Assembly: GCF_023822025.1 (NCBI RefSeq)
Contig: NZ_CP082909.1
Coordinates: 4,055,001-4,119,000 of the forward strand
Origin: Endozoicomonas sp. 4G
GTDB taxonomy: Bacteria > Pseudomonadota > Gammaproteobacteria > Pseudomonadales > Endozoicomonadaceae
Reading direction: 5' to 3'
DNA length: 64,000 bases
In this document: positions 28,414 to 36,009 of the stretch, piece by piece
Numbering within the stretch: position 1 is the first letter of the stretch
Layout: the number at the start of each line of letters is the position of its first letter
The notes under the pieces: generated by a model
What the model was told of the DNA's origin: nothing
The model's input: only the letters and a program-made list of their open reading frames with translations
Databases searched by the model: none
Position numbers and translations under genes: made by a program

Positions 28414-29904
28414 GGATAAAGCTACAGAGTAACCTCTAAGTTGGAAACAAATAGTCGGCACATGAAGGATTGGAAACCGCTGACTCTGCAAACCAGTTTG
28501 CAACGCTATCAGCGCCCTGAGGTTAGCAAACCAGTTCTTAAGAGGTATCCGCGGGTAAGAATGATCAAACTTAAAGGTAGAAGCACCAGCGGCTGATTTC
28601 TGGTAGTTTTTTGTTAGCAGACAAAAAAACAGAAGAGACCGCTGATGCTAATAAAAACTATCCTAAATAAAGTGCATAAACTCAAGTCATTTGTTTATCA
28701 GGATGTCCAATTCGGCAATTATCAGGGTGAAGATGTGTTCAATGTCACCGTGGTTCCAAGGAAGAACAGTCGGGCTCTCTGCTCTGGCTGCCAAAAACCA
28801 GCACCAGGCTATGATCACCTTACTGAACGCCGTTTCGAGTTTGTTCCCCTCTGGGGAATCAGAGTTTTCTTGCTCTATAGAATGCGCCGAGTGGAATGTA
28901 AGACATGCGGCGTAAAGGTTGAGCAAGTTCCATGGGCTGAAGGTAAAAAGGAACTGACCAAAGTCTACATGCAATTCCTGGCAAACTGGGCCAGAAAACT
29001 TTCCTGGAAGGAGGTTGCCAGTACTTTCAATACTTCGTGGGAAAAAGTATTTCATGCTGTGGAGTACATGGTTGAGTGGGGCAAAGCAAATCGCTCACTC
29101 GACCATATCAAGGCTATTGGGGTTGATGAAGTGTCTTACCAGGTTGGGCACAAATACCTGACAGTGGTTTACCAGATTGATCGTGGTTGTACCCGGCTGT
29201 TGTGGGTTGGTAAGGACCGTACAGAAGCGACGATTCGTAGCTTTTTCTCTTTCTTTGGCCCCGAACGTAGTGAGCGATTGGAGTATGTCTGCTCTGACAT
29301 GTGGAAGCCCTACGTAAAAGCAATCACTGAGTTTGCCAGTCAGGCGCTGCATATTCTGGATCGATTTCATATTGTCTCCATGCTGAACAAAGCTATCGAT
29401 GAGGTCAGGGCATCAGAACAAAAACAGCTTCAGGCTGATGGTTATGAGCCTGTTTTGAAGAAGACTCGTTGGTGTCTCCTCAAACGGAAGGAGAACCTGA
29501 CCGAGAAAGAGGAGATCAAGTTAAATACGGTACTCCAGTATAACCTCAAAAGTGTCAGGGCTTATCTGCTCAAGGAAGAGTTTCAAGTGTTCTGGGACTA
29601 CATATCACCACACTGGGCAGGGAAGTATCTGGATCGGTGGTGCACAAGAGTCATGAGGTCAAAGATAGAACCCATGAAGAAAGTAGCCAAAACTGTTCGA
29701 CGACACAGGCCGTTGATTCTGAATTGGTTCAAGGCAAAAAAGGCATTTTCCAGCGGAATTGTTGAAGGTCTGAACACCAAGGTAAAACTCACTACGAGAA
29801 AATCGTACGGTTTTAGGACCTACAAATGTGCAGAAATTGCTTTATATCATGCACTGGGCCATCTGCCTGAACCAGAAATGACCCACAGATTTTACTGACG
29901 AGGC
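28371..29904 (+). mobile_element. ISL3-family insertion sequence with 8-bp target duplication
   Basis: The element spans 1,534 bp. Its ends are imperfect inverted repeats: the left end begins GGCTCTTCAGGGATATCTGT and the inverted right end begins GCCTCGTCAGTAAAATCTGT; 19 of the first 24 positions match. AAAATCAA is duplicated directly outside both ends (28363-28370 and 29905-29912), the 8-bp length expected for ISL3. It carries one transposase gene. The 230 bases between the left end and the transposase are noncoding and include a second sequence resembling the left end (about 28533-28561). Confidence 0.95.
28645..29898 (+). CDS. tnpA: ISL3-family transposase
   Basis: The 417-residue protein has the N-terminal zinc-finger-like cysteines of ISL3 transposases (ALCSGC, then CKTC). 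A helix-turn-helix follows, and then the DDE transposase domain, with Asp in AIGVDEVSYQ and in YVCSDMWKPY and the closing Glu in SGIVEGLNTKVK. It ends in HALGHLPEPE, typical of the family. The reading frame is intact, so the element may be active. It stops six bases inside the right end of the element. Confidence 0.95.
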   Translation: MLIKTILNKVHKLKSFVYQDVQFGNYQGEDVFNVTVVPRKNSRALCSGCQKPAPGYDHLTERRFEFVPLWGIRVFLLYRMRRVECKTCGVKVEQVPWAEGKKELTKVYMQFLANWARKLSWKEVASTFNTSWEKVFHAVEYMVEWGKANRSLDHIKAIGVDEVSYQVGHKYLTVVYQIDRGCTRLLWVGKDRTEATIRSFFSFFGPERSERLEYVCSDMWKPYVKAITEFASQALHILDRFHIVSMLNKAIDEVRASEQKQLQADGYEPVLKKTRWCLLKRKENLTEKEEIKLNTVLQYNLKSVRAYLLKEEFQVFWDYISPHWAGKYLDRWCTRVMRSKIEPMKKVAKTVRRHRPLILNWFKAKKAFSSGIVEGLNTKVKLTTRKSYGFRTYKCAEIALYHALGHLPEPEMTHRFY

Positions 29905-29912
29905 AAAATCAA

Positions 29913-30363
29913 AGAGGTTGAGATACCGGTTGAGGAGCGGGATAAATATCAGGTCAAAGCCCGTGATCTTCTGATTACGGAAGGAGGGGACTGGGACAAG
30001 GTTGGACGCACAGCTATATGGTCAGACGAACTGCCTTACATGGCTCATCAGAACCATGTTTTCAAGGCTCGCATATTTTTATCTGAACAGAGTGAACTCT
30101 GGCTTGAACGTTATCTGAATGGCCCGTTAGCAAGACAGTACTTTGCCCGGTCAAGCAAGCAGACTACCAATCTCGCCTCAATCAACAAAACCCAACTACG
30201 GGGTTGTCCAGTCGCAATACCTCCCACAGCTGAAAAAGATCGCATCGTCACCCGAGTCAACGAACTCATGACCCTCTGCGACACCCTCCAACAACAGCTA
30301 CAACAGGCCCAAACCACCCAACAGCAACTGGCAACGGCCATGGTCGAAGAAACTATTGGCTGA
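29913..30363 (+). pseudogene. hsdS: Type I specificity subunit, C-terminal part beyond the ISL3 element
   Basis: This is the missing end of HsdS, about 150 residues from KEVEIPVEERDKY to the TGA at 30361. It holds most of the second target recognition domain, including the NLASINKTQLRGCPVAIPP strand and the closing coil KDRIVTRVNELMTLCDTLQQQLQQAQ. That coil repeats the central EQHRIVTKVDELMTLC element of the first part. The frame is open, but it has no start of its own in the native frame after the element; an internal ATG at 30040 could give only a fragment. Confidence 0.92.
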
Positions 30364-30387
30364 CAGGCAAAAGAGCCACTGGGGAAA

Positions 30388-32244
30388 ATCGGGATAGGGC
30401 GTAGCCTCACAGCTACGCTCCTCCCACAACACCCAGCATACGGGTCCGTACTGGGCGTTTCGGTCAGTTAAGCAGCCAATAATCTAATCAAACCTAATTC
30501 ATCGAACCAACTATTCGGCAATGCTAAGTGCAGCGCAGGACTCCGGCTTATCCGCCAGTACCCTTTGCTCGATCCTACTGTCTGCCTCGTCAGCTCTTCA
30601 CTGACTCCTCGCCTTCTTAGCTCCGCATATCGCTTCGGACTTTTCTTCCATTGATACCAGAGCAAACTTCTCAATCGTCGCCTGATCCAGCAGTCAAAGT
30701 TTTCAAACTCCGAACGGGTTTCAACTTCTCGAAAGTAGTTCTTCCAGCCCCGTAAATAGCGATTCAGAGACTCCAATCTCTGCTCCAGTGACCGCCCGCC
30801 TTTGCGGGTTAGTTGTTTGACCTTGTCCCTGAACCGCTTGCAGGTTTTATCTGCCAGCTTCTTCCTGCCATCTCTGGTAAAGCTGTATCCCAGGAACGCC
30901 CGCCTCCATGCCTTGTCAACTGCACTTTTCGCAACGTTGACTTTCAGCTTCAGCTTACTTTCGATGTAACGAGTCAAACTTGCCATCACTCTCTCGCCTG
31001 CTTTCTTGCTTCGCACAAACACCCGACAGTCATCAGCGTAACGTACAAATCGTAAATCACGCTTTTCTAACTCTTTATCGAGTTCATCCAGTACGATGTT
31101 AGACAACACAGGTGAGAGCGGCCCTCCCTGAGGCACTCCTTCCGTCTGCGGTTTTACCAGCCCGTTCTCCATCACTCCGGACTGTAGGAATCGTCGAATT
31201 AAACGTAATACATCCTTGTCATCTGTGTGAACTGCCAGTTTTGCCATCAGTCGATCATGGTTAACCCGATCGAAGAATTTCGACAGGTCAATGTCCACAA
31301 CCCAGTTATATCCTTCTCGGATATACGACTGAGCCTGATTAATCGCCTGATGAGCTGACCGGTTCGGCCTGAACCCGTAACTGAAAGATGAGAACCTTAG
31401 TTCCCACTCGGCCTGCAATACTTGCTGTATCGCTTGCTGCACCATTCGGTCTAAGGCGATTGGTATACCCAACTGCCTTTCTCCTCCGTCCGGTTTGGGA
31501 ATCAGTACTCGCCTTACGGGAGCAGGACGCCATTCTCCCTGCAAAGACATTGTCGCAGTTCATGACCATGTTCTTGTAGATGGGTGTACAACCCTTCCAC
31601 TGTCATACGGTCGATCCCTGCTGCGCCTTTATTGCGTTTAACTCGCTGAAAGGCTCTTGTTAAATTATTGGGGTTGGCGATACGCTCCATCAGTCTAGTA
31701 CCACCCGCCGGGCTTTCGTAATCCTGTGATACCGACACGACCTCAGCTCTCATAGCCTTGCAGCCTCCGGTTCCGCCGTGACCACTTGGCATGAGTTCCA
31801 GTGTTTGCTGGATTTGTCTGCGTCCAGTGTATCGAATAACAGAAACTACTCACCACTCTGTACCGTTCAGGCCTTCACTGACATACGCCAGCTACTATGC
31901 CATCTGCTGACTTCTGTGTGGCGGTCAAGTCACCTTACGATGACCTCAGTCCGAAATATCAGACACCACACAGACCTCCCGAGGTAAGTCACACCGCCTT
32001 CGCCGCACAACCGCCAGATCTACTGCCTGAATGTCCGGATGAGTATGGACTTCGTCATCATACGCTGACTCGTCCTCACGCAAACAGCCTCATATCTGAT
32101 TTCTGTTCGTCGGCTCGCGGTTTTGCTCCACACTGCCTTCAGCCTGCATCTCACGATACAAACCTTGTGCTTCACTAGTCCTTCGCCCTCATCTGGCTGG
32201 ACAGGGGACTTTCACCCCCAAGCTGTGTGACATGCTCGGCACAC
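30388..32244 (-). mobile_element. Group II intron, copy 1 (reverse transcriptase frameshifted)
   Basis: The element is 1,857 bp on the minus strand. It starts with GTGTG (the GUGYG rule) at 32244 and ends ...CCTATCCCGAT at 30388. Boundaries were set by comparison with copy 2 (59933-61790), whose flanks differ completely. The first ~450 bases are the noncoding ribozyme core, followed by the reverse transcriptase frame and terminal hairpins consistent with domains V and VI. It lies 9 bases downstream of an 8-bp hairpin (32254-32273), as expected for introns that insert after terminator-like stems. Two differences from copy 2 are visible: one missing A at about 31543-31545 and T instead of C at 32149. 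Confidence 0.9.
30468..31792 (-). pseudogene. Group II intron reverse transcriptase/maturase, frameshifted
   Basis: The same gene as the intact 441-residue copy at 60013-61338, but an A run has lost one base (AAA instead of AAAA, near 31543). This breaks the frame after ELRQCL. The N-terminal piece (31514-31792) ends in a foreign tail, and the catalytic remainder (30468-31550) can start only at an internal Met. The YADD active site, the RT domains and the X domain are present in the second piece. The intron RNA might still be mobilised in trans by the intact copy 28 kb away. Confidence 0.93.
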
Positions 32245-32315
32245 GTAGAATCTGGCAGGGAGTGATCCCCGCCAGAACAAACAGGATCAGTTCGTTATAG
32301 CACCAACAGAAGTGA

Positions 32316-32597
32316 AGATATAGATCAGAGCAGGCAAAACTAACACCCATTGGAGAGGTCGCGGTACTTGACCAGTTCAGAGGCAAAGAGCAGGCTCTGG
32401 CTCGCCCTTTCTTTTTGTTTTGTATCATTCAGCATTTGCTGACAATCATTAACCCGACGTCAACCTGGTGGTCAAGACTTAGGGAACATCTGCTGAACGA
32501 CTTTCCAGACCTACAAGCCATTGGCCTGAATCTGAAGGGCATGGGAGCCATTGATGGCTGGGAACACTGGGGGGGAACACGATATTCAGGGCAATAA
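32316..32597 (+). pseudogene. Remnant resembling the C-terminus of an Abi-like (AbiD/F) protein
   Basis: An open stretch of about 90 codons without a proper start reads RPFFLFCIIQHLLTIINPTS, then TWWSRLREHLLNDFP. This is the kind of block (hydrophobic helix, then LLxxINPxSxWxxRL) I associate with the C-terminus of Abi_2 abortive-infection proteins. The upstream part is missing, and a stop lies in frame just before it. The intron copy 1 begins 71 bases to the left. The rest of the 32245-32676 region holds only the intron target hairpin. Family assignment is from memory and tentative. Confidence 0.35.
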
Positions 32598-32676
32598 AAA
32601 AACCCCTTAGCGATTTCCCTGCAAGCAGTTCTATCGAAAGAGGCCGTGTTACCGATGATCCTAGCCCACCTAAGGG

Positions 32677-32904
32677 CTAAGTCAATAAGAAATTTAAATT
32701 TAAAGCGGATTGGTGCCCTGAAAAGCCATGTTGACGTGCCCGCTCAAAGTCTTCTGTGTCCTTAAAGTAATTGAGAACGACCTTATCTCCCTTGCGCACC
32801 AGTTCGCCTACAACATAACGTGAACGATCCTTACTTTCCTGCGCCTGCCAGGACAGCAATAAACGATCAGGCTCGATCAGGTGCTCAATATACCTCATTT
32901 CCAA
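32677..32904 (-). CDS. Short hypothetical protein, probably truncated
   Basis: The 75-residue frame has a coherent first half (LLLSWQAQESKDRSRYVVGELVRKG in two blocks, then VVLNYFKDTEDFERARQHGF). This resembles the start of larger proteins with a 'RYxVGxLxR-G' opening. After GFSGHQ it turns into an AT-rich nonsense tail (ALNLNFLLT), which suggests loss of the C-terminal part. No function can be given. It lies divergent from the duplicated secreted-protein locus. Confidence 0.4.
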   Translation of the reverse strand: MEMRYIEHLIEPDRLLLSWQAQESKDRSRYVVGELVRKGDKVVLNYFKDTEDFERARQHGFSGHQSALNLNFLLT

Positions 32905-32947
32905 TTTTCTCCAAGTGTTCGAGCAGAGGTTCCAAGCTGCTTAATAA

Positions 32948-32989
32948 GTAAGTCAGCGGGTTCCATGATAGTGGATCTCGCCGACTTAC
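32948..32989. promoter_or_regulatory. Inverted repeat over the mini-ORF start (copy 1; also 34419-34460)
   Basis: GTAAGTC and GACTTAC flank a region that continues pairing imperfectly (GCGGGTTCC against GGATCTCGC). It encloses the ATG of the small membrane ORF. The same structure is kept in unit 2 at 34419-34460. A hairpin in the mRNA would bury the start codon, so translational control is possible. Confidence 0.45.
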
Positions 32990-33075
32990 TCCTGATTTTT
33001 GCCGTGTTCAGTGGCATTTTTTCTTTAGTTGTCTACTTTTATGCTTGGGCTAAAAAGTATCTGGACATACCCTGA
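32965..33075 (+). CDS. 36-residue single-span membrane peptide upstream of the secreted protein
   Basis: The frame runs MIVDLADLLLIFAVFSG, then a hydrophobic stretch and the charged end WAKKYLDIP. It is one membrane helix with a positive end. It stops three bases before the ATG of the secreted-protein gene, which has no good ribosome site of its own, so translational coupling is likely. In unit 2 the homologous frame lacks the stop and is fused to the secreted protein. No family is recognised; a leader-peptide role is equally possible. Confidence 0.45.
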   Translation: MIVDLADLLLIFAVFSGIFSLVVYFYAWAKKYLDIP

Positions 33076-33078
33076 ATT

Positions 33079-34335
33079 ATGAAAACAATAAAGCTTCTCA
33101 TTACGAGCTGCTCGTTTCTGCTGTTTCTCACTTTGCCAGTGGCTGGTCATAGCTCTGGTTTTTCCAGCACACTGGGCTGGATAGGCTGGGGGCATTTCTT
33201 GCCCATCGTTGATTTCCCGGAAACGATCACTAAGTTGTCGTTTATAGAAAATAATCCCGTTCTTCGTTCTACTTACGATCTCAAGACTGTTCCTGAGCTG
33301 GAGAAAGATCAGCTTTTTGTCAGCATTGATGGTAAGTCAGGAGATGTCTTTCATTTTTGTTTCAGAACACCCCCTGCATTATCAGTGGAATATTTACCCA
33401 CGCCTCCGGTCATTACCCGTTCTGCAACAGAGCAGATTATGTTGGATATGCAAGCAGGGAGTACGAGGCTGGTGGAACTGGCAGCAGGCAGTGGTCGCTG
33501 GCAGTTCGAACATCAGGTTAGTTGGCGTATACCAGAAGGAAAACAATCGTTGCTTCTGTCGGTTGAGGACAATGACAATGAATGGGTTTTAGAACCATCC
33601 TGTAGCGGTATTTTTTCAGAAACCACTGGTTTAACGTTATTTTCTGACGGCAAGGTGCAGACAAAAAACCCCGGTAACCCACAACAAGAGTTTGTTTTAA
33701 ATTCTGGACAATTACTCAGCGTATCCGTTTTTCCGGGCAGTTGCCCAACAGGAATGGATTGTCGAACTGAATCAGACAAAAAGAAAGGTACTACTCACCC
33801 GGCATTGACTTCCTCATCTGCTAATACTCAATCTCAGGCAGGCTCTGGCAGCCACAGTCACAGCAGTGATGGGACAGGAAATGAGGGGAGCGATGGTTCA
33901 GGGGGATCGCCAGACCCCGGGATTTGTCAACATTGCAGCCGACGTAATCCTGTGGCCACCCACGATAAATGCTCGGCTTGTTTAGTCAGTACTTATGATC
34001 CGTCAGTACCTGCTGCCCAGCGAGAACAGCAAGACCGCGAATACCGGCAAGCGTTTCGGGACCGCCAGGCTCTTCGAAACCGCCACCTCCCCCAGCCGAG
34101 GTTCGTGACACAGGAGGATATTCTGAGGAGGCTCATGAACTCTATGATCCCGGCCAGTTCTTCCGAATTAAGAGCAGGGGCAGGGCGTGTTAGAATCATC
34201 GATGCACGAATACCTAACGAAAGTACGGACAATAATACAGAGGCCAACAGACGAGACATCGACATAATCAACGATCCGGAAGCAACTGATATTGATCGAT
34301 TAAGGGCTATGTCCAGAAACTGGAGAAGACTATAA
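33079..34335 (+). CDS. Secreted protein with four-cysteine (CxxC-x11-CxxC) motif, copy 1
   Basis: The 418-residue protein has a signal peptide (about 1-23, LFLTLPVAG). An N-terminal domain of about 210 residues (SIDGKSGDVFHFCF, TRSATEQIMLDMQAGSTR) is not one I recognise. A Ser/Gly/His-rich flexible linker spans about 235-280. A zinc-ribbon-like motif follows, with C283, C286, C298 and C301 (CQHC...CSAC), and then a charged helical C-terminus rich in Arg and Gln. The cysteine set could bind zinc or form disulfides after export. Neighbouring copy 2 shows recent tandem duplication. The function is unknown; a role in host or surface interaction is only a guess. Confidence 0.75.
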   Translation: MKTIKLLITSCSFLLFLTLPVAGHSSGFSSTLGWIGWGHFLPIVDFPETITKLSFIENNPVLRSTYDLKTVPELEKDQLFVSIDGKSGDVFHFCFRTPPALSVEYLPTPPVITRSATEQIMLDMQAGSTRLVELAAGSGRWQFEHQVSWRIPEGKQSLLLSVEDNDNEWVLEPSCSGIFSETTGLTLFSDGKVQTKNPGNPQQEFVLNSGQLLSVSVFPGSCPTGMDCRTESDKKKGTTHPALTSSSANTQSQAGSGSHSHSSDGTGNEGSDGSGGSPDPGICQHCSRRNPVATHDKCSACLVSTYDPSVPAAQREQQDREYRQAFRDRQALRNRHLPQPRFVTQEDILRRLMNSMIPASSSELRAGAGRVRIIDARIPNESTDNNTEANRRDIDIINDPEATDIDRLRAMSRNWRRL

Positions 34336-34339
34336 CATC

Positions 34340-34360
34340 GTGCGGTTTGACCGTACTTTT
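34340..34360 (+). terminator. Intrinsic terminator after secreted protein copy 1
   Basis: The 7-bp stem GTGCGGT/ACCGTAC (one G-U pair) is followed directly by TTTT. The same structure follows copy 2. Confidence 0.7.
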
Positions 34361-34435
34361 GGCAACCAATGTCGTCCTTTCCAGCATGGCTAAGCAGAGG
34401 TTCCAAACTGCTTAATAAGTAAGTCAGCGGGTTCC

Positions 34436-35761
34436 ATGATAGTGGATCTCGCCGACTTACTCCTGATTTTTGTCGTGTACAGTGGCATTTTTTCTTTAGT
34501 GGTCTACTTTTACGCTCAAGCTAAAAAGTATCTGGACATACTCTTCACTATGAAAATAATAAAACTTCTCATTACGAGCTGCTCGTTTCTGCTGTTTTTC
34601 ATTTTACCAATGGCTGGTCATAGCTCTGGTTTTTCCAACACACTGGGCTGGGTAGGCTTGGGACATTTCTTGCCCATCGTTGATTTCTCGGAAACTATCA
34701 AAAAGTTGCCGTTTATAGAAAATAATCCCGCTCTTCATTCTAGTTACGATCTCAAGACTGTTCCTGAGCTGGAGAGAAATCAGCTTTTTGTCAGCATTGA
34801 TGGTAAGTCAGGAGATGTCTTTCATTTTTGTTTCAGAACACCCCCTGCATTATCAGTGGAATATTTGCCCACGCCTCCAGTCATTACCCGTTCTGCAACA
34901 GAGCAGATTATGTTGGATATGCAAGCAGGGAGTACGAGGCTGGTGGAACTGGCAGCAGGCAGTGGTCGCTGGCAGTTCGAGCATCAGGTTAGTTGGCGTA
35001 TACCAGAAGGAAAACAATCGTTGATTCTGTCGGTTGAGGACAATGACAATGAATGGGTTTTAGAACCATCCTGTAGCGGTATTTTTTCAGAAACCACTGG
35101 TTTAACGTTATTTTCTGACGGCAAGGTGCAGACAAAAAACCCCGGTCACTCACAACAAAAGTTTGTTTTAAATTCTGAACAATTACTCAGCGTATCCGTT
35201 TTTCCGGGCAGTTGCCCAACAGGAATAGATTGTCGAACTGAATCAGGCAAAAAGAAAGGTGCCAGTCATCCTGCATTGACTTCCTCATCTGCTAATACTC
35301 AATCTCAGGCAGGCTCTGGCAGCCACAGTCACAGCAGTGATGGGACAGGAAATGAAGGGAGCGATGGTTCAGGGGAACCATCAGGCCCCAGGATTTGTCA
35401 ACATTGCAGTCGACGTAATCCTGTGGCCGCCCACGATAAATGCTCAGCTTGTTTAGTCAGTACTTATGATCCGTCAGTACCTGCTGTCCAGCGAACACAA
35501 CAAGACCGCGAATACCTGCAAGCGTTTCGGGACCGCCAGGCTCTTCAAAACCGCCACCCCGCCCAACCGAGGTTCGTGACACAGGAGGATATCCTGGGGA
35601 TGCTCATGAACTCTACAGTCCCAACCAGTTCTTCCGAATTAAGAGCAGTGGCAGGGCATTGGCTCTACAGACTTGCTGATAGAGGTAGAGTCAACAATCC
35701 GGAAGCAACTGGTGTTGATCGATTAAGGGCTATGTCCAGAAACTGGGGGAGAAGACTATAA
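34436..35761 (+). CDS. Secreted protein with four-cysteine motif, copy 2 (N-terminal fusion to mini-ORF)
   Basis: The open frame has 441 residues. Its first 38 residues are the homologue of the small membrane ORF of unit 1, here joined in frame because the stop is lost. Met39 (34550) corresponds to the start of copy 1 and is followed by the same signal-peptide-like segment (LFFILPMAG). Counted from Met39 the motif is again C283, C286, C298 and C301. The core is nearly identical to copy 1, while the C-terminus is shorter: the NESTDNNTEANRRD segment is missing. If translation begins at 34436 the protein has two hydrophobic segments and may stay membrane-anchored. If it begins at 34550 it is secreted like copy 1. 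Confidence 0.72.
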   Translation: MIVDLADLLLIFVVYSGIFSLVVYFYAQAKKYLDILFTMKIIKLLITSCSFLLFFILPMAGHSSGFSNTLGWVGLGHFLPIVDFSETIKKLPFIENNPALHSSYDLKTVPELERNQLFVSIDGKSGDVFHFCFRTPPALSVEYLPTPPVITRSATEQIMLDMQAGSTRLVELAAGSGRWQFEHQVSWRIPEGKQSLILSVEDNDNEWVLEPSCSGIFSETTGLTLFSDGKVQTKNPGHSQQKFVLNSEQLLSVSVFPGSCPTGIDCRTESGKKKGASHPALTSSSANTQSQAGSGSHSHSSDGTGNEGSDGSGEPSGPRICQHCSRRNPVAAHDKCSACLVSTYDPSVPAVQRTQQDREYLQAFRDRQALQNRHPAQPRFVTQEDILGMLMNSTVPTSSSELRAVAGHWLYRLADRGRVNNPEATGVDRLRAMSRNWGRRL

Positions 35762-35765
35762 CATC

Positions 35766-35786
35766 GTGCGGTTTGACCGTACTTTT
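35766..35786 (+). terminator. Intrinsic terminator after secreted protein copy 2
   Basis: The same GTGCGGT/ACCGTAC stem followed by TTTT as after copy 1, five bases past the stop codon. Confidence 0.7.
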
Positions 35787-35879
35787 GGCAACCAATGCCG
35801 TCTTTTCCAGCATGGCTATTTAACTGAGTTAGCGTTAGGATGTGAACCCATTAAATTTTAATTAAGCGCCGAGCTTCGC

Positions 35880-36005
35880 AACCTAACCCTCGGTCAGGTA
35901 TTAATCCTGAAGGCATGGTTGCCAGGCCGTAACCGGATGCGTGTTATACGCAGGGTTACCAGGGTTCACACAGAAATGTCTGAGCCTCCCGTATTTGGAA
36001 AGGTG
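35880..36005 (+). promoter_or_regulatory. Molybdenum cofactor riboswitch upstream of moaA
   Basis: The leader ends GCCTCCCGTATTTGGAAAGG directly before the moaA start. E. coli moaA has GCCTCCCGTATCTGGAAAGG at the same place, in the Moco RNA motif. Upstream stems around CAGGTATTAATCCTG, GTTGCCAGGCCGTAAC and ACAGAAATGTCTG fit the multi-helix aptamer. In E. coli the motif represses moaA when Moco is plentiful. The 5' boundary is approximate. Confidence 0.85.
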
Positions 36006-36009
36006 TGAA

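Larger units (their letters stand above)
32926..34391 (+). repeat. Tandem duplication, unit 1
   Basis: The unit begins AGCAGAGGTTCCAA and ends in the sequence before CATGGCTA. It includes a small membrane ORF, a secreted-protein gene and its terminator. Unit 2 (34393-35820) follows directly. The copies agree over long stretches, especially the central coding part, and differ more at both ends of the coding region. Confidence 0.92.
34393..35820 (+). repeat. Tandem duplication, unit 2
   Basis: This is the second copy of the unit at 32926-34391, head to tail. It keeps the inverted repeat, mini-ORF, secreted-protein gene and terminator. It ends at CATGGCTA, just before the moaA leader region. 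Confidence 0.92.

Noticed and set aside
31778..32178. Plus-strand frames beside the reverse transcriptase (also at 61324-61724)
   Set aside because: They lie in the noncoding ribozyme part of the group II introns and are present in both copies only because the element is copied.
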